A stretch of DNA of 58,912 bases from Paraburkholderia oxyphila NBRC 105797. GTDB lineage: Bacteria > Pseudomonadota > Gammaproteobacteria > Burkholderiales > Burkholderiaceae. Positions 25,756-33,563 of this stretch are shown here, piece by piece (position 1 is the stretch's first letter; every line of letters begins with the position of its first letter). The stretch spans positions 1 through 58,912 of the forward strand of contig NZ_BAYD01000024.1 in the NCBI RefSeq assembly GCF_000685075.1, given 5' to 3'. Position numbers and translations under genes: made by a program. The notes under the pieces were generated by a model. It searched no databases. It was not told where the DNA came from and saw only the letters and a list, made by a program, of their open reading frames with translations.

Positions 25756-27162
25756 TCATTTCCTCATCGAAACAGGTTGAAGCGCCGTCTGTTGCTGCGC
25801 GCTTGCGGGATTGGCGGACTGTGTGCGGTCGACGGCGGCCAGATAGTGGGCGATGGCCCGGATCTCGTCGTCGGGCAGGTCGATGCGCGGCATGTAAGGC
25901 TGCGTGCCATATTTGAGCGGGCCGCGCAGGAACGCCGCGATCATGTCCTCGTCGGTGGCGTAGTGAAGCTTGCCCGGCAGATTGCGCAGCGGGCCGCCCG
26001 GTTCCAGCGAATGGCAGTTGGCGCACGCCATCTTCGTGAGCAGCTTGCCCGCCTCGAGTTCATTGGCGTCCGTCACGCGCCGCAGACGATCGGGCACGAA
26101 GGGATTCAGCTTGAGCAGACCGTGCGCGGCGATGGTGTCGACCTCCGCGGTGATGCCCTTGCCCGGCACGTCGCGTGCAATGACCTGGTTGCCGTAGATG
26201 TACTGACCGGCGACATACGGCTTGCGCATCGATTCGCGCATGCGTTCCTCGGGCCAGACGCCGAACACGGCGATAAAGGCGAACATCGCCAGCGCGAGCG
26301 AGGTGTAGACCTGCTGCGGGCGCCACCAGGCGAACATGAGCCAGAGCGTGGCCACCACGAAGACCGCCACCATGTCCTTTGCGTACACGGGCAAAAGATT
26401 GGTGTTGAGCATCACGATGGCGTTGTTGGGCAGCGTGCGCAGATAGTAGAGAAACATCAGCACAGCGAACAATCCGCCCAGCAGGCCGATTGGCGCGAGA
26501 AAACGCACCACGCTGCGCCGCAGCGCCGCGTCCTTGAGGCGGCTCGCGACCAGCAGCCCCACCAGCGCGGCCATCACGAACATCGCACCGGTACGGGTGC
26601 CGAGCTGCGCGAAGAAGTTGACATTGAAGAATGCGTCGCTGGTCGAACCGGTCTGGTACCAGCGGTCGTTGCCGGGCCACATCATGAACGAGAGGATGCC
26701 GACGATCAGCAGCATCGTCGCCCAGGAGGCCAGCGCAAACGACCAGGTCAGCTTCAGATGGGTCTTCGGATCGATTTTGCCCAACAGGTAGACGAGGGCG
26801 TAGATACCGATCACCTCGACTGTGAAATAGACCCATTCGCTGGCCCAGACCCAGACGAAGTTGTGGATCAGACCGCTGACGCCGCGTGGGCTGGCCACGG
26901 TGATGGCGTACCAGATGCCAGGGCCGGTGATCGAGCCGATGATGTAAGAAAACACGAGCAAAAACATGCCGTACTGCTTGATGAAGTTCAGCAGTTCGGG
27001 CTTCTTCTCGCGCCAGGCGCGCGTTTCGAGCAACGCGAACAGGAACGACGCGCCGACGGAAGTGTGGGAAGCCACGACGTGAATCACGCCGATGATGCCC
27101 ATGACCCAGGCGGTGCCGATGCCGGGTACGTAGAACGTTGGATACATGCCTAGCATGTCCAT
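25756..27162 (-). CDS. CydA-like cytochrome subunit with C-terminal heme c domain
   Basis: 468 residues. The N-terminal membrane part has the CydA-like pattern of a helix with His28/His33 (GVIHVVASHTSVGASFLF) and a pair of membrane glutamates, Glu109 and Glu116 (ASEWVYFTVEVIGIY), like E99/E107 of E. coli CydA. The quinol-binding Q loop (GRQPW region) is missing. After about nine helices a c-type cytochrome domain follows, with CANCH at 380-384 and a distal Met near 424. It therefore probably exchanges electrons with cytochrome c rather than quinol. It starts 300 bp after DUF2946 copy 4 and heads a three-gene operon. Related bd-superfamily enzymes with fused heme c are known from genomes but barely characterised. 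Confidence 0.82.
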   Translation of the reverse strand: MDMLGMYPTFYVPGIGTAWVMGIIGVIHVVASHTSVGASFLFALLETRAWREKKPELLNFIKQYGMFLLVFSYIIGSITGPGIWYAITVASPRGVSGLIHNFVWVWASEWVYFTVEVIGIYALVYLLGKIDPKTHLKLTWSFALASWATMLLIVGILSFMMWPGNDRWYQTGSTSDAFFNVNFFAQLGTRTGAMFVMAALVGLLVASRLKDAALRRSVVRFLAPIGLLGGLFAVLMFLYYLRTLPNNAIVMLNTNLLPVYAKDMVAVFVVATLWLMFAWWRPQQVYTSLALAMFAFIAVFGVWPEERMRESMRKPYVAGQYIYGNQVIARDVPGKGITAEVDTIAAHGLLKLNPFVPDRLRRVTDANELEAGKLLTKMACANCHSLEPGGPLRNLPGKLHYATDEDMIAAFLRGPLKYGTQPYMPRIDLPDDEIRAIAHYLAAVDRTQSANPASAQQQTALQPVSMRK

Positions 27163-27462
27163 ACGGTCTCCTTGCAGATGAAAAATGCACTCGCACTCCG
27201 CACCGCCACATCGTGGCGCGCAGCGAAGGCGCGAGCAGGGCCACGGCGCGCGCGATGGCGCGCCGGGTGCGTGAAGATCAGAAGACGAGGGGCGTGCTCA
27301 CGGGCGGCGGATGACGCACCGCTGTGGATCGCTCGCGCCGGGGCGCGGCGAGCCGAACCGCTCGCACGCGTGCGCGAACGGGCCTGGGCCGTGGCCCGGG
27401 CAGATCAAGCGGTGTAGCGCGTCCGGCCGGCGTGCTTGTGCCAGCGGCAAAGCGCGGCCGCG

Positions 27463-27864
27463 TCACGCCCGAAGGGGGGCTTGCGAGGGAGGCGCGCGGC
27501 TACGATGCGCGCGACGGCGAAAGCGCTTCTGGCCGCGACACACTTCTGTCGTGCGCCGCATGCGCCCGAACCAGAAGCTGAGCGCCTGCCAGGGCGGGAC
27601 CTTGACCGGCAGCGCCGGAGCATGCTGAAGCAGGGCGCAAAACGCACAAGGGTCGAGCTTTTTCAGCGTCCTGCCGTCCTCTGTGGCGGGTGCAGCTGAC
27701 AAGCCGGATTCGGTTTGATGGGCGCCCGCGCCACAGACCTCCCACGGTTGTGGAAGCTGACGGCTTTCGAGGATGCGCGACAAGATCGGCGCGCAGGCGC
27801 CGAACATTATTGCGAGGACGACGATCCATGTCAGGCGCCGATAGCTTTTGGCTGCCTGTTGCAT
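27463..27864 (-). CDS. cruR: DUF2946-like copper-sensing leader ORF, CruR type (copy 4)
   Basis: 133 residues from ATG 27864, and the most divergent copy. It has a hydrophobic segment (11-33), VCGAG near 43, CAFC at 73-76 and RAPP at 123-126, the latter followed by seven more residues. The stretch before RAPP is very basic (GQKRFRRRAHRSRAPP). The CXXC-to-RAPP spacing (50) equals that of the other copies, which supports shared function despite weak overall similarity. The 300-bp gap to the CydA-like gene is the expected Rho-dependent control zone. If confirmed, copper would repress the oxidoreductase operon. Confidence 0.75.
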   Translation of the reverse strand: MQQAAKSYRRLTWIVVLAIMFGACAPILSRILESRQLPQPWEVCGAGAHQTESGLSAAPATEDGRTLKKLDPCAFCALLQHAPALPVKVPPWQALSFWFGRMRRTTEVCRGQKRFRRRAHRSRAPPSQAPLRA

Positions 27865-28189
27865 TGTTGTCTCTTCGTTATGCTGATCGTGGAACTGGTG
27901 CAGCCTGACGCGGCGCGATAGTGAGTCCGACTTTGAGCGTGCCGCAGATTCGTGCAGTTGGCGTGGGTACGGTTGCGGCAAGTACGTCGCGTCGACATAG
28001 TGATAATTACTTCAACCGTATGTATGCCAGGGATGAAATCTGCGGGGACCGTTACCTCGGAGTGTCGCTCGTCCCCGCCCCTTGGGCGCTCGGCCGCGCG
28101 ACGCTTATCGAGGATGACGATGCTAGCAGAGCGCGGCGGATTGATATGCAGGGTGGCTGTTATCCTGGCCATTCATCGCGGCACAGGTT

Positions 28190-28370
28190 GATCACGCAGT
28201 CGCGAGGCGGACTTGAGCCCGCAGCGGCGGCCAACGCATATGCGCCGGCCTTCATGGCGGCCTATAAAGCGCGCTTTGTGGAGCCGCCGCTCAGTACGTT
28301 CGACGCCCACCAGTCACTGCGGGAGCATGCGCCAGGCGCGTTTCACAACATCCCGCAACACTGGTGGTAA
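28190..28370 (+). pseudogene. Transposase C-terminal remnant (ISNCY-like)
   Basis: A plus-strand frame ending at TGG TGG TAA (28370) contains ANAYAPAFMAAYKARFVEPP followed by FDAHQSLRE. This resembles the C-terminal part of ISNCY-family transposases, where similar residues (FNxRFxxxP, DAHRPL) precede the end of the protein. No catalytic DDE segment or inverted repeats are found, so it is a decayed fragment. It marks a former insertion between the copper island and the RpiR operon. Confidence 0.55.
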
Positions 28371-28380
28371 CATTTGTTGT
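28369..28380. promoter_or_regulatory. RpiR operator near its own gene
   Basis: AACATTTGTTGT lies 26 bp upstream of the RpiR start and matches the palindrome at 29427-29440 (ACAACATATGTTGT) in 11 of 12 positions. This suggests autoregulation through the same operator. Confidence 0.6.
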
Positions 28381-28405
28381 CGCCCACCGCCCGTCAGCCA
28401 TCCGC

Positions 28406-29266
28406 ATGCCAGAAAGCTTCGACCAGCTTGCCGCGCTCATCCGCGCGCGTTTCTCCGAACTGAGCCCGCAATTCCAGACCGGCGCGGCCTTCCTGCTCGA
28501 CCATCCCGACGAAGTCGCCGTTTCCTCGATGCGCAAGGTCGCCGAGCGCGCCCAGGTGCAGCCCGCGTCGCTCGTGCGGCTCTCGCAGCAGTTCGGTTTT
28601 CCGGGCTGGAACGAGTTGCGCAACCTGTTCGTCGCGCGTGTGCGCACGCGTCCCGAGCCGCTTTCGAGCCGCGCCCGCTCGCTCGTCACGGGCAACGCGA
28701 AGGACGCGCTCGCACACGATTTGCTGCAAGCCCAGCAGCACAACCTCGAAGCGAGCGCCGCGCACAACACGCGCGCCATGGTCGAAGCCGCGCGCGTGCT
28801 GAAGAAAGCGAAGCACGCGCACGTGGCGGGCTTTCGCTCGTGCTACGCGGTCGCGTTCGGCCTCGTATACGGCTACCGGCTCTTTCGGCCCTCGGTCTCG
28901 CTGCTGGGCGGCGAGGCCGGCACGCTCGAAATGCAGCTGCTCGGCATCGAGCGCGACAGCGCGACGATCGTCGTGAGCTTCGCGCCATACTCGGTGGAGG
29001 CCGTGCGCGTGGCCGAGGCGGCGCTCGAAAAAGGCAGCCGGCTGATCGCCATCACCGATAGCGCCGTCTCGCCCATCGCGCTGAACGCCGAAAAGGTGCT
29101 GATCTTCACGCACGAAAGCCCGTCGTTCTTTCCTTCGCTGGTGGCCGCGACGGCGCTCTCCGAGTCGCTCGTCGCGCATCTGCTCGCGCTCGAGGGCGCG
29201 GGCGCCGTGGCGCAGCTCGAGCAGTCCGAGCGTACGCTCAACGCGCGCGGCGCCTATGTGCCGTGA
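28406..29266 (+). CDS. MurR/RpiR-family transcriptional regulator
   Basis: 286 residues from ATG 28406. The N-terminal helix-turn-helix domain (MRKVAERAQVQPASLVRLSQQFGFPGW) is followed by a SIS sugar-isomerase-like ligand domain (HVAGFRSCYAVAFGLVYGYR, TIVVSFAPYSVEAVRVAEAALEKGSRLIAIT). It regulates the operon starting at 29494, as shown by a shared palindrome within that promoter, and likely itself. The ligand is presumably a phosphorylated or amino compound related to the operon's substrate. Confidence 0.9.
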   Translation: MPESFDQLAALIRARFSELSPQFQTGAAFLLDHPDEVAVSSMRKVAERAQVQPASLVRLSQQFGFPGWNELRNLFVARVRTRPEPLSSRARSLVTGNAKDALAHDLLQAQQHNLEASAAHNTRAMVEAARVLKKAKHAHVAGFRSCYAVAFGLVYGYRLFRPSVSLLGGEAGTLEMQLLGIERDSATIVVSFAPYSVEAVRVAEAALEKGSRLIAITDSAVSPIALNAEKVLIFTHESPSFFPSLVAATALSESLVAHLLALEGAGAVAQLEQSERTLNARGAYVP

Positions 29267-29423
29267 AGCGGCGCAGACTCGGCCGCGCAGGTGTCTGGCG
29301 CGGCAGCGGAGTCCTGGCTCGCTCGCTGCCTCGTCATGCGGCCCGCCCGCCTGTTCGTAAAGCCGCCTCCGAAGCGGTTTTTTTTCGCATCGCAGATTGC
29401 ATTTGTTGTGAGATGTATTTAAT

Positions 29424-29452
29424 TTGACAACATATGTTGTGTGGCGTATAAA
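29424..29452 (+). promoter_or_regulatory. Consensus promoter with embedded RpiR operator
   Basis: TTGACA (29424-29429), exactly 17 bp, TATAAA (29447-29452). The palindrome ACAACATATGTTGT (29427-29440) overlaps the -35 and most of the spacer, so a bound RpiR protein would block RNA polymerase. An additional half site ATTTGTTGT lies at 29401-29409. This is the promoter of the C45/aminotransferase/CMD operon. Confidence 0.8.
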
Positions 29453-29493
29453 TCGAACATCGGCCGTTTCAGGCATTCAGGCGAAAAATTTCG

Positions 29494-30564
29494 ATGCAGG
29501 AACTCAATACTTTTCGGGGGTTGGCCATCCAGGGGCCGGCCCTCCGGATGGGCGGCACGCCCGAGGCGATCGGGCGGCGGCTCGGGGAACTCGCGAAGCC
29601 CGTCTTTGCGGCCTATATGGCGCAGAGCAGCGCGTGGGCCGCGGTGAGCCGCTGGCGTGGCAGCGCCTTTGCACAGCAGTTGCGCGCGGCGGCCGAGCGG
29701 CATTTTCCGGCCTACGTCGCGGAAATCGACGCGATGGCTGCGGCGCTCGACTGGCCGGCGCACGATCTGTTCCTGTGGAATTGCCGCGGCGAGCTGATCC
29801 ACAACGCACCGGACGGCTGCACGACGCTCGCGATATGTACACCCGAGGCCGGCCTGATCGCCCACAACGAAGACGGCGATCCGCACCTGCGCGGGCGCTG
29901 CGCCGTGGTCGAGGTCGAGCCTCTGGGCAAGCCCGGCTTCGTGAGCTTCTACTATCCCGGCTCGCTGCCCGGCCACACCTTCGCGGCATCGCGTGCGGGG
30001 CTGGCGCAGGCCATCAACAACGTGCGCATTCGCGAGCCGCGTGCGGGCGTGCCGCGCATGATCCTCGCGCGCGCCGTGCTCGATGCGGCAACGCTCGCCG
30101 ACGCGCTGGCGCTGCTGCGCGACACGCCGCGCGCGAGCGGCTTTCACCATACGGTCGGCGGGACCGATGCGGCGGGCCAGGTGCGCGTCTATAGCGTGGA
30201 AGCCACCGCGCAGCGCAGCTCGATCGTTGAAGTGGGCGCGCCTTCGGGGCACGCCAACCATCTGACTCACGCGGGATGCGAGAACGAGGGGCAAATCGTC
30301 ACCGATTCTTCGCGCGACCGTCAGGCACGGCTTGCCGAGCTGCTGCCGGGGCTGGGCGCACAGCCGGATGGCGAGGCGTTCGTGCGCACGCTGCAAGACC
30401 GCGCGGGCTCGGGCCTGCCGATCTACCGCGACGACCCCCACGACCCCGACGACGAAAACACGCTCGCCACGGCCTGCATGCGCGTGGAGCCGCGCGGCGT
30501 GACGTTCGACGTCTGGCAGGACGGCGTGCGCACGCTGGGCCTGCAGGTCGAGCACGGCGCCTGA
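29494..30564 (+). CDS. C45-family autoprocessing acyltransferase/peptidase
   Basis: 356 residues. The C45 (penicillin acyltransferase-like, Ntn-hydrolase) hallmark NAPDGCTTLAI is present with the catalytic Cys at 109 after Gly. The precursor is expected to cleave itself there to expose the nucleophile. Further conserved pieces are GLIAHNEDGDPHLRGRC and FYYPGSLPGHTFA. Cytosolic; no signal peptide. The substrate is unknown. Its operon with an aminotransferase suggests deacylation of an N-acyl amino compound, or peptide formation. The ribosome binding site is weak. Confidence 0.88.
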   Translation: MQELNTFRGLAIQGPALRMGGTPEAIGRRLGELAKPVFAAYMAQSSAWAAVSRWRGSAFAQQLRAAAERHFPAYVAEIDAMAAALDWPAHDLFLWNCRGELIHNAPDGCTTLAICTPEAGLIAHNEDGDPHLRGRCAVVEVEPLGKPGFVSFYYPGSLPGHTFAASRAGLAQAINNVRIREPRAGVPRMILARAVLDAATLADALALLRDTPRASGFHHTVGGTDAAGQVRVYSVEATAQRSSIVEVGAPSGHANHLTHAGCENEGQIVTDSSRDRQARLAELLPGLGAQPDGEAFVRTLQDRAGSGLPIYRDDPHDPDDENTLATACMRVEPRGVTFDVWQDGVRTLGLQVEHGA

Positions 30565-30664
30565 AGGGGGCGGCGCAGGCCGCTCAACGTAAAGCGTTTC
30601 ACGAGCGTCATCGGATCAATTTCAACGCATCAACCCGATTTCAGCGATTTCAGCGAGAAAACCC

Positions 30665-32014
30665 ATGTCCACGAAAGTCTTCCATCGGATGCCGAAGCAA
30701 ACCTTGCCCGTCGCGGTGGCGGGCGAGGGGATCGAGATCATCGATTCCACCGGCAAGCGCTATATCGACGCGAGCGGCGGCGCGGCCGTCTCGTGCCTCG
30801 GCCACAGCAACCAGCGCGTGATCGATGCGATCAAGCACCAGGCGCAGCAACTGCCGTACGCGCATACCTCGTTCTTCACGACCGAGGCTTCCGAGCAGCT
30901 CGCCGATCACCTGATCGCCGCGGCGCCCGCGGGGCTCGACCACGTCTATTTCGTTTCGGGCGGCTCGGAGGCGATCGAGGCCGCGCTCAAGCTCGCGCGC
31001 CAGTATTTCGTGGAAAAGGGCGAGCTCTCGCGCCGCCATTTCATCGCGCGCCGCCAGAGCTATCACGGCAACACGCTCGGCGCGCTGGCGATCGGCGGCA
31101 ACGCGTGGCGCCGCGAGCCGTTCCTGCCGATCCTGATCGAATCGCATCACGTGAGCCCGTGCTATGCGTACCGCGAGCGTCATGAGGGCGAGACCGACGA
31201 GGCCTATGCGCAGCGCCTCGCCGACGAACTCGAGCAAAAGATTCTCGAACTCGGCGCGGAAAACGTCGCGGCCTTCGTGGCCGAGACGGTGGTGGGCGCA
31301 ACGGCCGGCGCGGTGCCGCCGGTGCGCGAGTACTTCCGCAAGATCCGCGCGGTGTGCGACCGCTACGGCGTGCTGCTGCTCCTCGACGAAATCATGTCGG
31401 GCATGGGCCGCACGGGGTATCTGTTCGCGTGCGAGGAAGACGGCGTGGCGCCCGATCTGCTCACGATCGCGAAGGGCCTGGGCGCGGGTTATCAGCCGAT
31501 CGGCGCGACGCTCGTGAGCCAACGCATCTACGAGACCATCGTGGGCGGCAGCGGCTACTTCCAGCATGGCCATACCTATATCGGCCACGCCACGGCCTGC
31601 GCGGCGGCGCTCGCCGTTCAGCGCGTGATCGCCGAAGACAGGCTGCTCGAGAACGTGCTCGCGCGCGGCGAGCAACTGCGTGCGCGGCTGCGCGAGCGCT
31701 ACGCCGGGCATCCGTATGTGGGCGACGTGCGCGGGCGGGGCCTCTTCGTGGGCGTCGAGCTCGTGAAGGACCGCGCGACGAAGGCTACCTTCGATCCGTC
31801 GCTCAAGCTGCACGCGGCCATCAAGCGCGAGGCGTTCGCGCGCGGCCTGATGGTCTACCCGATGGGGGGCACCGTCGACGGCAAGAATGGCGATCACGTG
31901 CTGCTCGCGCCGCCGTTCATCTGCACGGCCCAGGATATCGATACGATCGAGGAGCGCCTGGCCGCCGCGATCGGCGCAGCGCTGAGCGCGACGGGCGTGG
32001 CCAACGCCGCCTGA
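30665..32014 (+). CDS. Class III PLP-dependent aminotransferase
   Basis: 449 residues. It has the fold I features: YIDASGGAAVSCLGHSN near the start, the PLP-phosphate loop FVSGGSEAIEAALKLARQ, RRQSYHGNTLGALAIGG, LLLLDEIMSGMGRTG with the PLP-pyridine Asp, and TIAKGLGAGYQPIGA with the Schiff-base Lys. The family takes omega-amino or alpha-amino groups to pyruvate or 2-oxoglutarate. It follows the C45 gene by 100 bp and precedes a CMD-family gene by 38 bp in one operon, so it may transaminate the amine released by the C45 enzyme. Confidence 0.93.
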   Translation: MSTKVFHRMPKQTLPVAVAGEGIEIIDSTGKRYIDASGGAAVSCLGHSNQRVIDAIKHQAQQLPYAHTSFFTTEASEQLADHLIAAAPAGLDHVYFVSGGSEAIEAALKLARQYFVEKGELSRRHFIARRQSYHGNTLGALAIGGNAWRREPFLPILIESHHVSPCYAYRERHEGETDEAYAQRLADELEQKILELGAENVAAFVAETVVGATAGAVPPVREYFRKIRAVCDRYGVLLLLDEIMSGMGRTGYLFACEEDGVAPDLLTIAKGLGAGYQPIGATLVSQRIYETIVGGSGYFQHGHTYIGHATACAAALAVQRVIAEDRLLENVLARGEQLRARLRERYAGHPYVGDVRGRGLFVGVELVKDRATKATFDPSLKLHAAIKREAFARGLMVYPMGGTVDGKNGDHVLLAPPFICTAQDIDTIEERLAAAIGAALSATGVANAA

Positions 32015-32052
32015 TACGCTTGATCGCGTTTTTCCTTTCCCGGAGCCCATTG

Positions 32053-32619
32053 ATGACGCAACCCCAGAACTCGCGCCTGCCCGCCTTCGAGGCGGCCAGC
32101 GCGACGTCCGAGCAGAAAGCGGTGCTCGACGAAATCCTTTCCGGCCCGCGCGGCAACCTGAACGGGCCGTTCCTCGGCTGGATCCACAGCCCGGAGCTTG
32201 CCCAGCATGCGCAGCGTCTGGGCGCGTTCTGCCGCTACAACACGGGGCTGTCGCTGCGCCTTTCGGAGCTGGCGATTCTCGTGACGGCGGCGCGCTGGCA
32301 GGCACAGGCGGAGTGGTATATTCACTACCCGATCGCGCTGAAGGCGGGCGTGCCCGAGGCGCTGGCGGAGCAGATCCGCACCGGCGCCGAGCCGGTCTTC
32401 GCCGAAGCCGACGACGCGCTCATCTACGCATTCGTGACGGAGCTCTACGAGGCGAAGCGCGTCTCCGACGCGACCTACGCGCGTGCGGTGGAGCGCTTCG
32501 GGCATGAGACCACGATCAACCTCGTCGGCCTGCTCGGCTATTACGCGCTCGTGGCAATGACGCTCAACGTATTCGGCATGCGCGCCGAAGGCCAGACTTC
32601 GCTGCCATTTCCCGAGTAA
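32053..32619 (+). CDS. Carboxymuconolactone decarboxylase-family (AhpD-like) protein
   Basis: 188 residues from ATG 32053. The gamma-CMD signature RLSELAILVTAARWQAQAEWYIHYPIALKAGVP is present. The CXXC pair that gives AhpD its peroxidase activity is absent; an isolated Cys lies in FCRYNTG. It is therefore probably a decarboxylase-like or lactone-handling member. It ends the RpiR-controlled operon and is followed by a terminator at 32652-32687. Confidence 0.88.
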   Translation: MTQPQNSRLPAFEAASATSEQKAVLDEILSGPRGNLNGPFLGWIHSPELAQHAQRLGAFCRYNTGLSLRLSELAILVTAARWQAQAEWYIHYPIALKAGVPEALAEQIRTGAEPVFAEADDALIYAFVTELYEAKRVSDATYARAVERFGHETTINLVGLLGYYALVAMTLNVFGMRAEGQTSLPFPE

Positions 32620-32651
32620 GCGCGAAGCGGCGACGAGTCCGGCACCATCAG

Positions 32652-32687
32652 GCGCCTTGTCCGGGTCAACTGGGCGAGGCGCTTTTT
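32652..32687 (+). terminator. Rho-independent terminator of the C45/aminotransferase/CMD operon
   Basis: Stem GCGCCT (32652-32657) pairs with AGGCGC (32677-32682), with an imperfect inner stem in the loop, and is followed by TTTTT (32683-32687). It lies 30 bp after the CMD stop codon. Confidence 0.75.
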
Positions 32688-33157
32688 CGTTTAAGTCGGC
32701 CCATAATCATGACGGCCATATTTCAGGCGAGGATTTTTACCCAAACGGTTAATGTCGCGCATTGCAACGCACAAATACCGGCCCGATTCAAGGCGAAAAA
32801 ATAAAACGGGCGGACGATTTCCGCCTTAAAGTCGGGTTACGCATGGCTCAAATCGGCCTTGCATGCGTGAAATAATCTGACTGTTTGCGCGGTGCAGGCT
32901 CGCGGTAAGGCCTGAAGGCCCGCCGGGCCGCGCCGTCCTGCGGGGCGCGGTTATGCGAAGCGAGTTCTCGTGGATTAATTACGGTTTTCCCGTATTCGCG
33001 TCAAAATCGCTTGCAGGCTTTATTTCGCGTTGTTAGTCTTGCCGGACTTATTAACGGTCGCCCGAATAACATTATCGACAAACGAGGCCTGCGTGCGGGA
33101 GAGGGGAACCCGCGCCGGGCATTATTCGAAGAGCGACCTGGCCTGGGAGGTAATGCC
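32688..33157. other. Long intergenic region with lower GC
   Basis: About 470 bp without a gene. Base composition is clearly more AT-rich than the surroundings, with runs such as AAAAAATAAAA near 32800. A GC-rich hairpin-prone stretch (around 32920-32950) interrupts it. It probably contains the YodC promoter, but no matching -35/-10 pair stands out. Confidence 0.3.
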
Positions 33158-33442
33158 ATGCTGGATACGTCCATTGAGCTTGCAGAAAACGAACGCACCG
33201 CCACGGCTAGCGTTGGCGACGTGGTCACCCTCAAATCGGGTGGGCCGCGCATGACGGTCATGTACGCGGGGCCTGTGGGCTTTGCGAATGGCCATTGGCT
33301 GATCTGCCAGTGGTTCGACGACCAGGGCGAGCTGCGCCAGGACATGTTTGCGCAAGACATGGTGCAAAGCGAGCCGCGCCTGATTTCGGCGGCTTCGGTC
33401 AAGCTACGCATGCCGGCAGCCCGCGCCAGCGGGCGCGTTTGA
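33158..33442 (+). CDS. YodC-family (DUF2158) protein
   Basis: 94 residues; GGGAGG lies 7 bp before ATG 33158. The DUF2158 core is VGDVVTLKSGGPRMTVMYAG followed by LICQWFDDQGELRQDMFAQDMV. It is a small cytosolic protein of unknown function. It stands alone with its own long leader. Confidence 0.9.
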   Translation: MLDTSIELAENERTATASVGDVVTLKSGGPRMTVMYAGPVGFANGHWLICQWFDDQGELRQDMFAQDMVQSEPRLISAASVKLRMPAARASGRV

Positions 33443-33563
33443 GGCCCGTTGAGGCCGCCTGCGCCCGCAGGTGAAGCGCTGAACGGCGGCGTGCGGCGCC
33501 GCGGGGCGGCACGGCCGCCCGCCGATTGCCGTCTACCGGGCGGCCGCTAATTCACGCGTTCGC

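Noticed and set aside
30650..32305. 551-codon minus-strand frame opposite the aminotransferase
   Set aside because: Arg/Ala-rich, no recognisable motif, antisense to a clear PLP enzyme and the CMD gene.
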